A stretch of DNA of 64,000 nucleotides from Brochothrix thermosphacta DSM 20171 = FSL F6-1036. GTDB lineage: Bacteria; Bacillota; Bacilli; Lactobacillales; Listeriaceae. Each line of letters opens with the position of its first letter. The stretch's first letter is position 1. Both the position numbers and the translations under genes were made by a program. Below are positions 7,294 through 16,840 of the stretch, one piece after another. The notes beneath the pieces were generated by a model, which did no database searches, had not been told where the DNA came from, and saw only the letters and a program-made list of their open reading frames with translations. Where the stretch lies: positions 2,314,285 to 2,378,284 of the forward strand of contig NZ_CP145608.1 of assembly GCF_036884295.1 (NCBI RefSeq), read 5' to 3'.

Positions 7294-9876
7294 GCGTTTT
7301 CTGAATAATATAATCAATGCCGGTAACACTGTTAACGCGCAGATTAAGCACAGCAGTGTATCTAACACGGTTGTTATTCCGAAATCACGTAAGATTGGGA
7401 AACTTACAAACATTAGTGTTGAGAAACCAACGATAACTGTTAAACCTGATACAGTGATTGCTTGTCCCACTTTAGATAACGAGACGTGAATCGCTTCTTT
7501 TGTTGCCAAACCTTTTGCTTCTTCTTCACGGAATCGTTCCATAATTAAAATCGTGAACTCTGTCCCTATCCCTAATACCAAACAGCTTAACGCGGTTGTT
7601 AAGGGGTTGTATGACATCCCTAGCATTTTTAATAGTAACGGTGAAAAACCGAGTACTAATAAGATTGGAATAATTGGATAAATCGCATGTTTTACACGTC
7701 GGTAAACTAGGAATAATCCCACAAAGATAATCAATAAACCTGCACCAATCATTAGATTACTGTTGGCTCCAATATTATCAATACCAAAGAGCATCATAAC
7801 TTGTGCGCCTGCCGGTTTTACTGAGATGCCTTTGCCAGCATCAATTTTAGCAGTAATTTTATTCAATAATGCTAACTGATCGGCAGAAGATAGATTATTA
7901 TCAATTTGGAACTGTAACGTTGCATAGTGTTTATTTTTACTTACAACCATTTCTTGAACTGATTTTGGTAATTGTGACACACTCTCAGGTAATTTTTCAT
8001 TATCCTTTTTAACTGTCCCTTTACCTTCAATGTCTTCCACATAAGTTGCGACAGATGTTACTCCCGTAACGTCTTTAAATTCACCTTTAACTTTATCACC
8101 AAAAGTCTTCATCCATGATACAACTTCTGGCTGTGTCACATCATCAGCTTCTACTAAATAACTGATAAAGGTTGTAGAACCCACTGTTTCTTGTAGATAA
8201 TTAGTGTTTTGTAATGCCTTCATTTCTTGTGGAATCATTTTCATCATGTTTGTTTCCGTTGGTATTGATTTTTCAACCGAAAAACCAATGCCTGCTAGAA
8301 TAACGCCGACAATCAAAATTGGAGCTGCAAATTTACCAACCAATTTAGCGTAACTTCCTAACCCACGCGACAACCATGTTTCATCATTGTTTTTAATTTT
8401 CACTTCGCCTTTTTTCTTTTTCTTGTCCATCATATTGAATGTAGAGAACATTAATACGAGTTCAACAATGTAACAGAAAATAACACCTAAAGCGAGTGTT
8501 AAACCAAATTGTTGCATCATTGGTGCTTTTGAAAGGAACATTGTTAAGAAGCTCAATGCCATAATAGCGACTGCAATTCCTACAGCTGGTCCGATATGTC
8601 GAATAGCAGTGACGGTTGCTTCATCTGCTTTATAGTCGCTTTTCTTAAATTCTTCTTCATAACGATTATGGAATTGAACACCAAAATCCGTTCCTAGCCC
8701 AATGATAATCGGTAAGGTTGCCATTGTTGCTAGCGTAATTGGAATTCCTACCCAGCCCATAAAACCAAATGTCCAGATGAGACCTATCAGAACAAAACCT
8801 AATGAGATCACACGTCGACGCACTGGGAAAACAACTAATAATACAACAATCATTAATACAACTGACAAGGATAACATCACTGTCATTGTTGTCATTACTT
8901 CACCTTGAACATCACCTTGAATAATCGGCCCACCTGCTAATTTAACAGTGATGCCATCTCCAAAATCAGTGTTTTTAACTAATTTTTTCAGTTCCTCATT
9001 TGTATGTACTGCTGTATCCATCTCAGTATCATCTGATGTGTTAAGCATTATTAAAACATTGCCACCATTGTTGGGTATGATTTTTTCCAATGCTGTCGGT
9101 ATTTTTCCTTTATCAGAAAAGACGATTTGACGTAACAATGAGTTATCCATATCCTGGATTTTAGGCATTGCTTTAATCACAGCTTCTTGCATATTAGCCG
9201 ATTGTTTTTTTGTTAAAATACTTTGCGTATATGCTTCTACTTTTTGACGCTGTTCTTTTGTTAACGTAGACTGAACAATTCCTGCTTGCTGTTCTGGTGT
9301 CGCTGCAGCACCCAAGCCAGCAATTTGTTGACCGACTGTCATTTTTTGTGGATCTGTTAACAACGATTGCATGTATTCTTGAATTTTTGCACTTTGATTA
9401 GCAGATAAACTTGCTTGCATATCTGACTCGATTTTTTTCATTTTTGCTGCTGGAATTGCTTTTTGAATACTCTCAGATAATTTCGAATCACCTGACATAT
9501 TGAAACCAGCACTTGGGTTATTTGATGCTAACATTTCATTCATTAAGCTAATATAGTTTGATGCACCCGTAATCGCTTCAATCTTAGTCGCTTTTTCAGA
9601 AAATGTTGTGATTTTTTGAGCTGTTTCATGTGAGATCAACTTGTCTTTATCACCTTCAAGCAGCAAATAGATGCCATCCCCACCAAAGTTTTTTTGATAA
9701 GTCGTTGTGTCTTTATAGACATCTGATTTACTGCTAACAAAAACATCATTGCCCATTTTCATATCTAATTTAGTTGCTCCAAACGCTAAAAAGACTGTCA
9801 CTGCTAAAATGACAATAATATTTACCTTGGCATGTTTAATGATGAAATGGCCAATTTTATTAAATAATTTATCCAT
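7291..9876 (-). CDS. MMPL/RND-family membrane exporter
   Basis: An 861-residue protein with the duplicated RND layout: one N-terminal membrane segment, a large extracellular loop (about 40-330, rich in Gln/Ala/Lys), five membrane segments (about 335-490), then the same pattern again with the last helices from about 690 to the C-terminus. Motifs include LPIIIGLGTDFGVQFHNRYEEE and LVLGIGTEFTILIMERFREEE, the acidic proton-relay helices of MMPL proteins. It probably exports lipids, hydrophobic drugs or peptides. RBS GGGAAGGTGAG precedes ATG. Its TetR regulator lies 112 bp upstream on the same strand. The stop codon lies within the 220-bp repeat, so the C-terminus (ending LFRKR) may have been altered. 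Confidence 0.9.
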   Translation of the reverse strand: MDKLFNKIGHFIIKHAKVNIIVILAVTVFLAFGATKLDMKMGNDVFVSSKSDVYKDTTTYQKNFGGDGIYLLLEGDKDKLISHETAQKITTFSEKATKIEAITGASNYISLMNEMLASNNPSAGFNMSGDSKLSESIQKAIPAAKMKKIESDMQASLSANQSAKIQEYMQSLLTDPQKMTVGQQIAGLGAAATPEQQAGIVQSTLTKEQRQKVEAYTQSILTKKQSANMQEAVIKAMPKIQDMDNSLLRQIVFSDKGKIPTALEKIIPNNGGNVLIMLNTSDDTEMDTAVHTNEELKKLVKNTDFGDGITVKLAGGPIIQGDVQGEVMTTMTVMLSLSVVLMIVVLLVVFPVRRRVISLGFVLIGLIWTFGFMGWVGIPITLATMATLPIIIGLGTDFGVQFHNRYEEEFKKSDYKADEATVTAIRHIGPAVGIAVAIMALSFLTMFLSKAPMMQQFGLTLALGVIFCYIVELVLMFSTFNMMDKKKKKGEVKIKNNDETWLSRGLGSYAKLVGKFAAPILIVGVILAGIGFSVEKSIPTETNMMKMIPQEMKALQNTNYLQETVGSTTFISYLVEADDVTQPEVVSWMKTFGDKVKGEFKDVTGVTSVATYVEDIEGKGTVKKDNEKLPESVSQLPKSVQEMVVSKNKHYATLQFQIDNNLSSADQLALLNKITAKIDAGKGISVKPAGAQVMMLFGIDNIGANSNLMIGAGLLIIFVGLFLVYRRVKHAIYPIIPILLVLGFSPLLLKMLGMSYNPLTTALSCLVLGIGTEFTILIMERFREEEAKGLATKEAIHVSLSKVGQAITVSGLTVIVGFSTLMFVSFPILRDFGITTVLDTLLCLICALTVLPALIILFRKR

Positions 9877-9988
9877 AATAATTGTCTCACCTTCCCTTTA
9901 TGATAGTAAATATATCAACTTTAAAAGGGGCTGTCTAAGTCCAACATTCACCATTCGTTCTAAAATGAGACATATGTTTCAAAATGTA

Positions 9989-10531
9989 TTATTTAATGAG
10001 ATCATCAATGATTTTAACAAACTCTTCACGCGAATAATTGTCGCCGCTACTCACCATCCGCTTCAATACCTCAATAATACCACTGCTATAAAAATGGCAC
10101 ATCATTTCTGGATAAGTTGATTTCCTAATTTTAATTGAAAGGTCGTCATCCCAGTTTTGATAATGATCAAACATAATTGCGCTAACTTTTTTTATAAGGA
10201 CTTCATATAATTCATAATTACCATTTTTTGTAATCACATTCATGAAATTGGTTTTATTTGCTTCGATAAAACCAATCACTTCTTCAGACATTGAGCGACT
10301 CGTGGGCTTACTAGCTTCGACTTTTTCATACATATCAGCGCTAATAAACTCCACTAGCTCTTCCAACAAAGCGTATTTGTCCGTGTAATAACGATAGAAT
10401 GTACTGCGGTGAATGTGTGCAGCTTCACATAATTGATTGATGGTGATACTCGAAAATGATTTAGTTTCTAATAAAGACATCAACGTTTGTTCAAATAATT
10501 TTTTAGTCCTGGTTTGAGTTAAATTAGCCAT
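9989..10531 (-). CDS. TetR/AcrR-family regulator of the MMPL exporter
   Basis: 180 residues; the N-terminal HTH (about 8-55) reads LFEQTLMSLLETKSFSSITI then LCEAAHIHRSTFYRYYTDK, the standard TetR DNA-binding helices. The C-terminal part matches the TetR_C domain often found beside MMPL genes (MYEKVEASK, FYSSGIIEVLKRMVSSG). Placed directly upstream of the exporter on the same strand, it most likely represses the pair until an exporter substrate binds. An inverted repeat 30 bp upstream is a candidate operator. Confidence 0.88.
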   Translation of the reverse strand: MANLTQTRTKKLFEQTLMSLLETKSFSSITINQLCEAAHIHRSTFYRYYTDKYALLEELVEFISADMYEKVEASKPTSRSMSEEVIGFIEANKTNFMNVITKNGNYELYEVLIKKVSAIMFDHYQNWDDDLSIKIRKSTYPEMMCHFYSSGIIEVLKRMVSSGDNYSREEFVKIIDDLIK

Positions 10532-10562
10532 ACTTGGTCTCTCCTTTTTTACACTCTTTTAC

Positions 10563-10580
10563 TTACTATTACAAAAGTAA
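10563..10580. promoter_or_regulatory. Candidate TetR operator
   Basis: TTACT-N8-AGTAA is an inverted repeat about 32 bp upstream of the TetR start codon, in the likely promoter region. TetR proteins usually bind such short palindromes and repress their own operon. No second site was seen. Confidence 0.4.
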
Positions 10581-10611
10581 TCACACAATGCAATAAATCA
10601 GCATACACAAC

Positions 10612-10647
10612 AAAAAACAGGTCTTAAATCGCTAAAAAACCTGTTTA
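10612..10647 (-). terminator. Terminator after the LysR gene
   Basis: On the minus strand AAACAGGT and ACCTGTTTTTT form a stem followed by T residues, about 35 bp after the LysR stop codon. It separates that gene from the TetR-MMPL unit. Confidence 0.7.
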
Positions 10648-10679
10648 CCCTCACATATGAACGAAAAAAATTGCTCTAT

Positions 10680-11579
10680 TTAAACTAATTCTGTTTTTAG
10701 ATAGGCTTCTTTAATACGTGCAATCAAATCCAGCATATTTTCCGATGGATTATTTTGTTGTGCTCGCGTTAAAACTCCAATTGACGGCCTAATTGATACG
10801 CCTTCTGATTCTTTTACAACTGTTCCTGCAATCGGATTTAAATTAGCTGTTCGCGTAAATAGTGAAATCCCTAAATCTGCTTGCACGTAATATTTATGTG
10901 CCATGCTGCTAGACAGAACCATTTTATTGTAGTTAGAACCGATTTTTTTCTGTAATAGATGTTCGATTTGAATACGAATTGGGCAATTATTAGGGGTAAA
11001 TAGAAAACGCTCTCCCTTTAAATCTTTAATCTTTATGCTATCTTGTTGTGCGACACGATGATGTTCATTCACTAACACCACTAGTTCATCTTTAAAGAAA
11101 CGTTCATACCGATTACCTACACTTATTTCAGGCTCTCCACAAATAGCGAAATCAATCTCATCTTTTTCTAGCAATTGACTACATAAATTCGCATCACCTA
11201 CGATAACATCTACACCTATATCTGGGTTATCTTCTAAAAATCGTGCCAATACTTTAGGAAACTTCACACTTGCTGTGGGTTCTGAAATACCGATTCGGAA
11301 ATTCGCTGCTGTTTCCGTTTTGATGTTACGCACTGTATTCTCTAATAGTACAAACTCGTCCAATAATTTGGCTGATTTTTCTAGAAACAAGCGCCCGCTC
11401 GTCGTCAATTGTGCCTGTTTGCCACGTTTGAACAACTGCACACCTAAATCTGTTTCCAATTGTTTAATGCGAAAGGTGATTGTCGGTTGTGAATAATTTA
11501 ATGCCTCGGCAGCTTTTTGAAAACTACCAAATTTCACAACAGCATGAAAGGTTTCAATTGCACGTATTTCCATATTCAT
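10680..11579 (-). CDS. LysR-family regulator of the sulfur operon (YtlI-like)
   Basis: 299 residues. The N-terminal winged HTH (FHAVVKFGSFQKAAEALNYS, QPTITFRIKQLE) and a periplasmic-binding-like effector domain (about 90-290) are clear. In B. subtilis the LysR activator YtlI is encoded next to the ytmI-tcyJKLMN-ytmO-ytnI-ytnJ operon; here a LysR gene sits divergently in front of the same operon, so the role is inferred by context. The start ATG at 11579 has AGGAGG 5 bases upstream; an ATG two codons later is possible. The ligand is probably an O-acetylserine-like or S-succinyl thiol metabolite, which is not provable from sequence. Confidence 0.82.
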   Translation of the reverse strand: MNMEIRAIETFHAVVKFGSFQKAAEALNYSQPTITFRIKQLETDLGVQLFKRGKQAQLTTSGRLFLEKSAKLLDEFVLLENTVRNIKTETAANFRIGISEPTASVKFPKVLARFLEDNPDIGVDVIVGDANLCSQLLEKDEIDFAICGEPEISVGNRYERFFKDELVVLVNEHHRVAQQDSIKIKDLKGERFLFTPNNCPIRIQIEHLLQKKIGSNYNKMVLSSSMAHKYYVQADLGISLFTRTANLNPIAGTVVKESEGVSIRPSIGVLTRAQQNNPSENMLDLIARIKEAYLKTELV

Positions 11580-11681
11580 CCCATCCTCCTTCAACATTTA
11601 ATCCTCTGTGAACTCTTCTTATAACAATGTTTCACACTTAAAACATACTAATTACATCATTTTACTATGAATTAAAAAAAT

Positions 11682-11714
11682 TTGATAGTCACACGCTTTT
11701 AGATTATCAATAAT
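11682..11714. promoter_or_regulatory. Candidate LysR binding region of the sulfur operon
   Basis: TTGATA at 11682-11687 and TATCAA at 11705-11710 form a perfect 6-bp inverted repeat with 17 bp between the arms. It overlaps a second palindrome, ATTAT-CA-ATAAT (11703-11714). Both lie in the divergent 254-bp region, about 120-150 bp upstream of the first operon gene, a usual place for a LysR activator. A CymR-type site could also be present in this AT-rich DNA but I could not define one. Confidence 0.45.
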
Positions 11715-11833
11715 ACTAATATTTTTTATTCATTAATTTAATTAGTCAGATAACTTTTATTGCGTTACAATTACATACAACCAATACCAACTTAAACAGT
11801 AGGGATTAAAATTTGTGAGGAGGATTTTTATTT

Positions 11834-12385
11834 ATGACTACGATAACATTAATTGCTGGCGGCTATTCAGAAGCTTCACGTTTAACTGCCCTTATTCAAA
11901 AGGCGGATGCTTATTGTCATCCTCGCCATATCAATTTCCAAGTAGTTCAAGTTCATCAACTCAATGCAGAAGCACTTATCACAGCTGACTTCAAACATCC
12001 TGACATCGTTGCTGCCCACTTACTAGTGGAACAAAGTGCCGCAGTTATTGTGGTAACTCCCACATTCAAAGCTTCTTATTCAGGTATCTTAAAAACATTT
12101 TTGGACTTGCTTCCTTCTCGTATTTTAAAAGGTAAACCTGTTCTCCCTTTAGCTTTAGGTGGTTCCAAAGGTCACCTATTGATGTTGAAATATGCATTAG
12201 AACCGATTTTATCGGAATTAGGGGCTGAATTTATTGCACATGGCACCTATATAACAGACGATCAAGTAACTAAAGATTTCAATAATCATTATCACATCAA
12301 TGAAGAAGCGACGAGCCGTATTGAATCATCATTAACATCGTTGCTAAATCAAGTGTCTCAACAACAAACTATTTTAGTTAATTGA
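11834..12385 (+). CDS. NAD(P)H-dependent FMN reductase (SsuE-like)
   Basis: 183 residues of flavodoxin-like fold: ITLIAGGYSEASRLTALIQK is the phosphate-binding start, and VVTPTFKASYSGILKTFLDL is the FMN-contacting motif of SsuE-type reductases. It should supply reduced FMN to two-component monooxygenases. As first gene of the operon, with GAGGAGG before ATG, it is the obvious electron source for the two luciferase-family monooxygenases encoded 5 and 6.3 kb downstream. The classical B. subtilis ytmI operon starts instead with the acetyltransferase, so a dedicated reductase in front is a useful variation. Confidence 0.85.
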   Translation: MTTITLIAGGYSEASRLTALIQKADAYCHPRHINFQVVQVHQLNAEALITADFKHPDIVAAHLLVEQSAAVIVVTPTFKASYSGILKTFLDLLPSRILKGKPVLPLALGGSKGHLLMLKYALEPILSELGAEFIAHGTYITDDQVTKDFNNHYHINEEATSRIESSLTSLLNQVSQQQTILVN

Positions 12386-12404
12386 TTACACAGGAGGAAT
12401 TCAA

Positions 12405-12941
12405 ATGACCACAGAACGTATACGCATTGCTACTGAAGATGATATCGAAGCGTTTCATACTTTACTTTATAAATCTTTTCAAAGTATTCGTGATTTAGGC
12501 ATTGATTGGCCGAGTGCTAACGCTTCTCGTGAATTAGTTTTAGAAAACATCACCAACTACTCCGCTTATGTACTTGAAGTAGATGGGAAACTCGTTTCAA
12601 CCATCACCATCCGTTTTCCTTGGGAAAGCGAAACACCTGTATCGAAATACCCGTTTGTTTGGTGGTTTGGTACCGATCCTGAATACGCATCCAAAGGATA
12701 CGGGAATCAGTTGCTTACATATATAGAAGAAACACTCTTACGCGATACACTTAAAGTCCCAACTTTAACGCTGGGCACGTCGGCACGAAAACATCCTTGG
12801 TTACTTGAGATGTATCAGCGTAAAGGTTATGAAATTTATTTCGAGCATGAATCGCCTGATGGTGATTTAGGTGCCATGTTACGTAAAGTCTTGATTCCTG
12901 AAAAATTTAACGCAGCGCTTTTATCCATTCCAACATTCTAA
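12405..12941 (+). CDS. ytmI: GNAT acetyltransferase (YtmI/SnaA-like)
   Basis: 178 residues of GNAT fold, with acetyl-CoA binding around PEYASKGYGNQLLTYIEE and a beta-strand AYVLEVDGKLVSTITIRF. In B. subtilis YtmI heads the tcyJKLMN operon and is reported to N-acetylate S-(2-succino)cysteine as the entry to its breakdown. Identical neighbours support the same job here. RBS AGGAGG precedes the ATG, 19 bp after the FMN reductase stop. Sequence alone would only say GNAT; the specific role rests on synteny. Confidence 0.75.
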   Translation: MTTERIRIATEDDIEAFHTLLYKSFQSIRDLGIDWPSANASRELVLENITNYSAYVLEVDGKLVSTITIRFPWESETPVSKYPFVWWFGTDPEYASKGYGNQLLTYIEETLLRDTLKVPTLTLGTSARKHPWLLEMYQRKGYEIYFEHESPDGDLGAMLRKVLIPEKFNAALLSIPTF

Positions 12942-12967
12942 TATTTTATCTTATTGGGGGCTTATCT

Positions 12968-13774
12968 ATGAAAAAAATATTTCTTTGTTTTACAGCATTA
13001 ACGCTTATTTTCCTTGTATCGTGTGCACCGAAAGCTGCAACTTCCGACAAAAAAAAGAACGTTGAAACTATTATCGTTGGGACAGGCACACAATATCCTG
13101 GCATTTGTTTCATTGATGAAAACGGCAAATTGACAGGCTATGATATCGAGGTGATTCGTGCAATTGATAAAAAATTACCGCAATACAACTTTGAATTTAA
13201 AACAATGGATTTTGCCAACTTACTTACAAGCTTAGGCGCCAATAAAATCGATATGATTGCACATAACATGGCTAAAAACAAAGAACGCGAAGAAAAATTT
13301 CTCTTCAATAATGAACCTTATAACTACTCACCGTTGTACATCACTGTTGCCAAAGATAACAATGACGTCAAATCCATTAAAGACCTTGATGGCAAAAAAG
13401 TGGTGGTTAGTGCCACATCTAATGCGGCTGATTACGTGACAGAGTACAACAAAAAGAATGGTAATAAAATTGAAATTGCTTATGCGGGTCAAGGAAGTAA
13501 TGATACGGCCAATCAACTTAAAAACGGACGTGCTGACGCTACTCTTTCAACACCCTTTGCAGTTAAACACCAAAATGATACGAGTAGCATCAAAGAAAAA
13601 GTCGTTGGTGATATTCTCTTAGATACAAAAGTTTACTTCGTTTTCCCTAAACAAAAAACAGATCTTTCTAAGGCTGTTGATACGGCAATTAAAGAGTTGA
13701 GTACTGACGGTACTTTGAAAAAATTAAGCAAAAGATGGCTAGGCGACGATTACTCAAAATCGAGTTTTAAATAG
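12968..13774 (+). CDS. tcyJ: Cystine/thiol ABC transporter binding lipoprotein TcyJ-like
   Basis: 268 residues with a lipoprotein signal peptide (LIFLVSC, Cys19) and a family-3 amino acid-binding domain: KLTGYDIEVIRAIDKKLPQY, MDFANLLTSLGANKIDMIAH and a C-terminal DGTLKKLSKRWLGDDYSKSS. It binds cystine or related disulfides and S-modified cysteines outside the cell and presents them to the TcyLM permease. RBS GGGGG lies before the ATG. Only 15 bp separate it from the paralogous binding protein downstream. Confidence 0.85.
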   Translation: MKKIFLCFTALTLIFLVSCAPKAATSDKKKNVETIIVGTGTQYPGICFIDENGKLTGYDIEVIRAIDKKLPQYNFEFKTMDFANLLTSLGANKIDMIAHNMAKNKEREEKFLFNNEPYNYSPLYITVAKDNNDVKSIKDLDGKKVVVSATSNAADYVTEYNKKNGNKIEIAYAGQGSNDTANQLKNGRADATLSTPFAVKHQNDTSSIKEKVVGDILLDTKVYFVFPKQKTDLSKAVDTAIKELSTDGTLKKLSKRWLGDDYSKSSFK

Positions 13775-13789
13775 AAGAGGAGCATTTAT

Positions 13790-14602
13790 ATGACAAAAAC
13801 AAGATACCTATTATTACTATTATCCGTTTTCACATTGGTATTGCTGAGTGCATGTGGCGCAAGCGCTGGTTCGACGAAAGATAAAGTTACCAAAGTCATT
13901 GTCGGGACTGGTACGCAGTTCCCTAATGTTTGTTTTATTGATAAAGACGGTAAACTCACAGGTTATGATGTCGAACTTGTGCGTGAAATTGATAAACGCC
14001 TTTCCAACTATGACTTCGAGTTCAAAACAATGGATTTCTCTAACTTAGTGGTTAGTCTGGGTGCCAATAAAATCGATATGATTGCTCATGAAATGGAAAT
14101 TAACGATGAGCGTAAAGAAAAATTCACGTTCAATAAAGTGCCTTATAACTACTTTCCTAACCAAATTACTGTTTTAAAAGATAATAAAGATATCAATAAT
14201 ATTGCTGATTTAAAAGGTAAAACAGTCATTACAAGTGCTACTTCAAATGGTGCAGCTTTAATCAATAAAATTAACAAAGATAATGGCGATCAATTTAAAG
14301 TCGTGTATGCAGGTCAAGGAAGTAATGATGTTGCTAAACAACTCGAATCCGGCCGCGCTGATGCAACTGTATCGACGACATTTGCTGTTAAATTCCAAAA
14401 TGAAAGTAGTCCTATTAAAGAAAAAGTAGTCGGTGACGTTTTTAGCGACTCAAAAGTATACTTTATGTTTGATAAAAAAGACAAAACACTCAACAAAGAA
14501 GTTGATAAAGCACTTAAGGAAATTATCGACGATGGTACGTTGAAAAAATTAAGTGAAAAATGGCTTGGTGGTGACTACTCTAAATCAAGTTTTGGCAGTT
14601 AA
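13790..14602 (+). CDS. tcyK: Cystine/thiol ABC transporter binding lipoprotein TcyK-like
   Basis: 270 residues, paralogous to the preceding gene; both share VGTGTQxPxxCFIDxxGKLTGYD and the KWLGxDYSKSSF ending. The lipobox is LLSAC with Cys22. Residues in the binding pocket differ (NKVPYNYFPNQ against NNEPYNYSPLY), so the pair probably widens the ligand range as TcyJ and TcyK do in B. subtilis. RBS AGAGGAG precedes ATG. Confidence 0.85.
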   Translation: MTKTRYLLLLLSVFTLVLLSACGASAGSTKDKVTKVIVGTGTQFPNVCFIDKDGKLTGYDVELVREIDKRLSNYDFEFKTMDFSNLVVSLGANKIDMIAHEMEINDERKEKFTFNKVPYNYFPNQITVLKDNKDINNIADLKGKTVITSATSNGAALINKINKDNGDQFKVVYAGQGSNDVAKQLESGRADATVSTTFAVKFQNESSPIKEKVVGDVFSDSKVYFMFDKKDKTLNKEVDKALKEIIDDGTLKKLSEKWLGGDYSKSSFGS

Positions 14603-14632
14603 TCACATCCCAATTAAAAGCAGGTGAAACAA

Positions 14633-15352
14633 ATGGATAAATTTTTCGATGTGGCGTTAATTCCACAGTTTCTAGCAACCTTAATTAAATATTTACCAAC
14701 GACCCTTTATATTTTAGTTGTCTCTCTCTTGTTAGGCTTTGTACTGGGTGTGTTGATTGCTTTACCACGGATTTACAATATTCCAGTACTGAAACAACTT
14801 GCGATTGTTTACACTTCTTTTTTCCGAGGCACACCGATTATTGTACAGCTCTTCATTGTGTTTTACGGTATCCCCATTCTCACCGCACTAGTGAATGTGG
14901 ATACAACACGAATGGATCCACTATACGCTGCCATTATAACGTATGGCCTTAGCAGCGCTGCTTCCATTGCAGAAATAATTCGTTCTGCCATCAATAGTGT
15001 TCCAAAATCACAAACAGAAGCTGCGCTATCCATTGGACTCACACAGCGTCAAAATTTCTTCCGAATCGTCTTTCCACAAGCACTTAAACAAGCTACCCCC
15101 AACTTTTGGAACTTAATTATTGGGTTCTTAAAAGATACTTCGTTAGCCTTTTCTATCGGGGTTATGGATATGTCTGGGCGTGGCGAGACACTTATCACAT
15201 CTAGCAATCACTCGCTTGAAGTTTATGTTTCTTTAGCGATTATTTATTATCTTGTTGCACTTGTTTTAGAAGCAATTTTCAAACAAATAGAACTTCGGCT
15301 CAAACGCGACAAAGCCAATACGCGCACTATCTTTGAAATGATTCGTCAGTAA
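14633..15352 (+). CDS. tcyL: Cystine/thiol ABC transporter permease TcyL-like
   Basis: 239 residues, the size of B. subtilis TcyL, with about five membrane helices. The EAA loop reads TEAALSIGLTQRQNFFRIVFPQALKQATPNF, the contact for the ATPase. It forms a heteromeric channel with the next gene product. ATG 14633 is preferred (AGGTG 6 bases upstream); a GTG three codons earlier has no RBS. Confidence 0.88.
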   Translation: MDKFFDVALIPQFLATLIKYLPTTLYILVVSLLLGFVLGVLIALPRIYNIPVLKQLAIVYTSFFRGTPIIVQLFIVFYGIPILTALVNVDTTRMDPLYAAIITYGLSSAASIAEIIRSAINSVPKSQTEAALSIGLTQRQNFFRIVFPQALKQATPNFWNLIIGFLKDTSLAFSIGVMDMSGRGETLITSSNHSLEVYVSLAIIYYLVALVLEAIFKQIELRLKRDKANTRTIFEMIRQ

Positions 15353-15368
15353 AAGGAGCTGAGTACCT

Positions 15369-16076
15369 ATGTCAATCGATTACGCCTTTATTTGGACAGC
15401 GTTCAAGCTATTGCTAAACGCTATTCCACTCACCTTGTTGATGACTGTGCTACCTTTACTTTTCGGTTCACTCATTGCCATCGGCATCACTTATATTCGT
15501 CTGTACAATATCAGATTTCTTAATCCAATCGCCACTTTTTTTGTTTCTTTTTTCAGAAGCACACCCGCGATTTTACACATTATGTTAATTTATATTCTTT
15601 CACCAATTCTGATCGATTATTTAGCAAAAACAATTGGGTTTAGTGTCCAAACCAACAAGATACCTATTGCTGCCTTTGTGATTGTTGCACTTTCATTTAC
15701 AGCGAGTGCCTATATTGCAGAAGCTTTGCGTTCCGGTATTCTTGCAATACATGTAGGTGAAGTAGAAGCTGGTTATGCTGTTGGCCTCACCTTCTCTCAA
15801 ACCATTAGGCGGCTCATACTTCCACAAAGTTTTTATTACGCTTTGCCTAACTTTGTTAACTTATTCGTCGGCTTTTTGCATACGACAGCGATAGCAGCAA
15901 TTGTTGCCGTACCCGAGATTACTGGGCGCGCTACTGTCGTCGCATCAACCAATTATTCATTTTTAGAAGCTTACATTGCCGCTGCACTTATCTATTGGGG
16001 ATTATCCATCTTAATTGAGTGGGCGGCCCATTTATTAGAACGTAAAATAACTGCCTTTAAAGGAGGTATTTCATGA
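15369..16076 (+). CDS. tcyM: Cystine/thiol ABC transporter permease TcyM-like
   Basis: 235 residues, a second His/Gln-type permease with EAA loop [31 protein letters not shown]. It pairs with TcyL. RBS AAAGGAG lies before the ATG, 16 bp after tcyL. Its stop codon overlaps the start of the ATPase gene (ATGA, 4 bp), indicating coupled translation. Confidence 0.88.
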   Translation: MSIDYAFIWTAFKLLLNAIPLTLLMTVLPLLFGSLIAIGITYIRLYNIRFLNPIATFFVSFFRSTPAILHIMLIYILSPILIDYLAKTIGFSVQTNKIPIAAFVIVALSFTASAYIAEALRSGILAIHVGEVEAGYAVGLTFSQTIRRLILPQSFYYALPNFVNLFVGFLHTTAIAAIVAVPEITGRATVVASTNYSFLEAYIAAALIYWGLSILIEWAAHLLERKITAFKGGIS

Positions 16077-16828
16077 TTGAAATTAAAGATATTCATAAAT
16101 CGTTTGGTAATCATCATGTGTTAAAAGGTATTGATCTAACCGTTGAAAAAGGGAGTGTTGTCACTATTATTGGTCCAAGCGGCTCTGGTAAAACAACGTT
16201 TTTACGCTGCCTCAACCTCTTAGAACAACCTGATTCTGGCGCTATACGTATGAACAATCAACAGATTGATTGCGAAAAACCTTCAAAAAAAGACATTCTT
16301 GCGTTACGAAAACAAACGGCCATGGTTTTTCAACAATATAATCTTTTTTCACATAAAACCGTTTTACAAAACATTACTGAGGGTTTAATTGTTGCTCGTA
16401 AAATCAAAAAAGATATCGCTGAAAGTATTGCCCATGAACAGCTAAAGCGTGTGGGTCTCAGTGATAAAGCTGATTTTTATCCGGTACAACTTTCTGGTGG
16501 CCAAGCACAACGCGTTGGCATTGCTCGTGCGTTAGCCCTCAATCCTGATGTCATTTTATTTGACGAACCTACTGCTGCACTTGATCCAGAATTGGTAGGT
16601 GAAGTATTACAGGTAATGCTTGAAATAGCTAAAACTGGTGTCACGATGATTGTGGTGACACATGAAATGGAATTTGCCAAACGTGTCAGCGATCATATCA
16701 TTTTTATGGATGAAGGACGCATTGTTGAGCAAGGGCCGCCACTCCTCCTCTTTAATAGCGCTAAAGAAGATCGCACAAAAAAATTCCTGCACCGCGTGTC
16801 GGCAGAATATTTATACGAAGCCATCTAA
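16073..16828 (+). CDS. tcyN: Cystine/thiol ABC transporter ATPase TcyN-like
   Basis: 251 residues with Walker [11 protein letters not shown] (about 34-43), Q-loop VFQQYNLF, signature [15 protein letters not shown], Walker [13 protein letters not shown] and the switch His in VVTHEMEFA. It is a polar amino acid-type ATPase that drives TcyLM. RBS AAGGAGG lies inside the end of tcyM. Confidence 0.92.
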   Translation: MIEIKDIHKSFGNHHVLKGIDLTVEKGSVVTIIGPSGSGKTTFLRCLNLLEQPDSGAIRMNNQQIDCEKPSKKDILALRKQTAMVFQQYNLFSHKTVLQNITEGLIVARKIKKDIAESIAHEQLKRVGLSDKADFYPVQLSGGQAQRVGIARALALNPDVILFDEPTAALDPELVGEVLQVMLEIAKTGVTMIVVTHEMEFAKRVSDHIIFMDEGRIVEQGPPLLLFNSAKEDRTKKFLHRVSAEYLYEAI

Positions 16829-16840
16829 AGGAGGATCTCT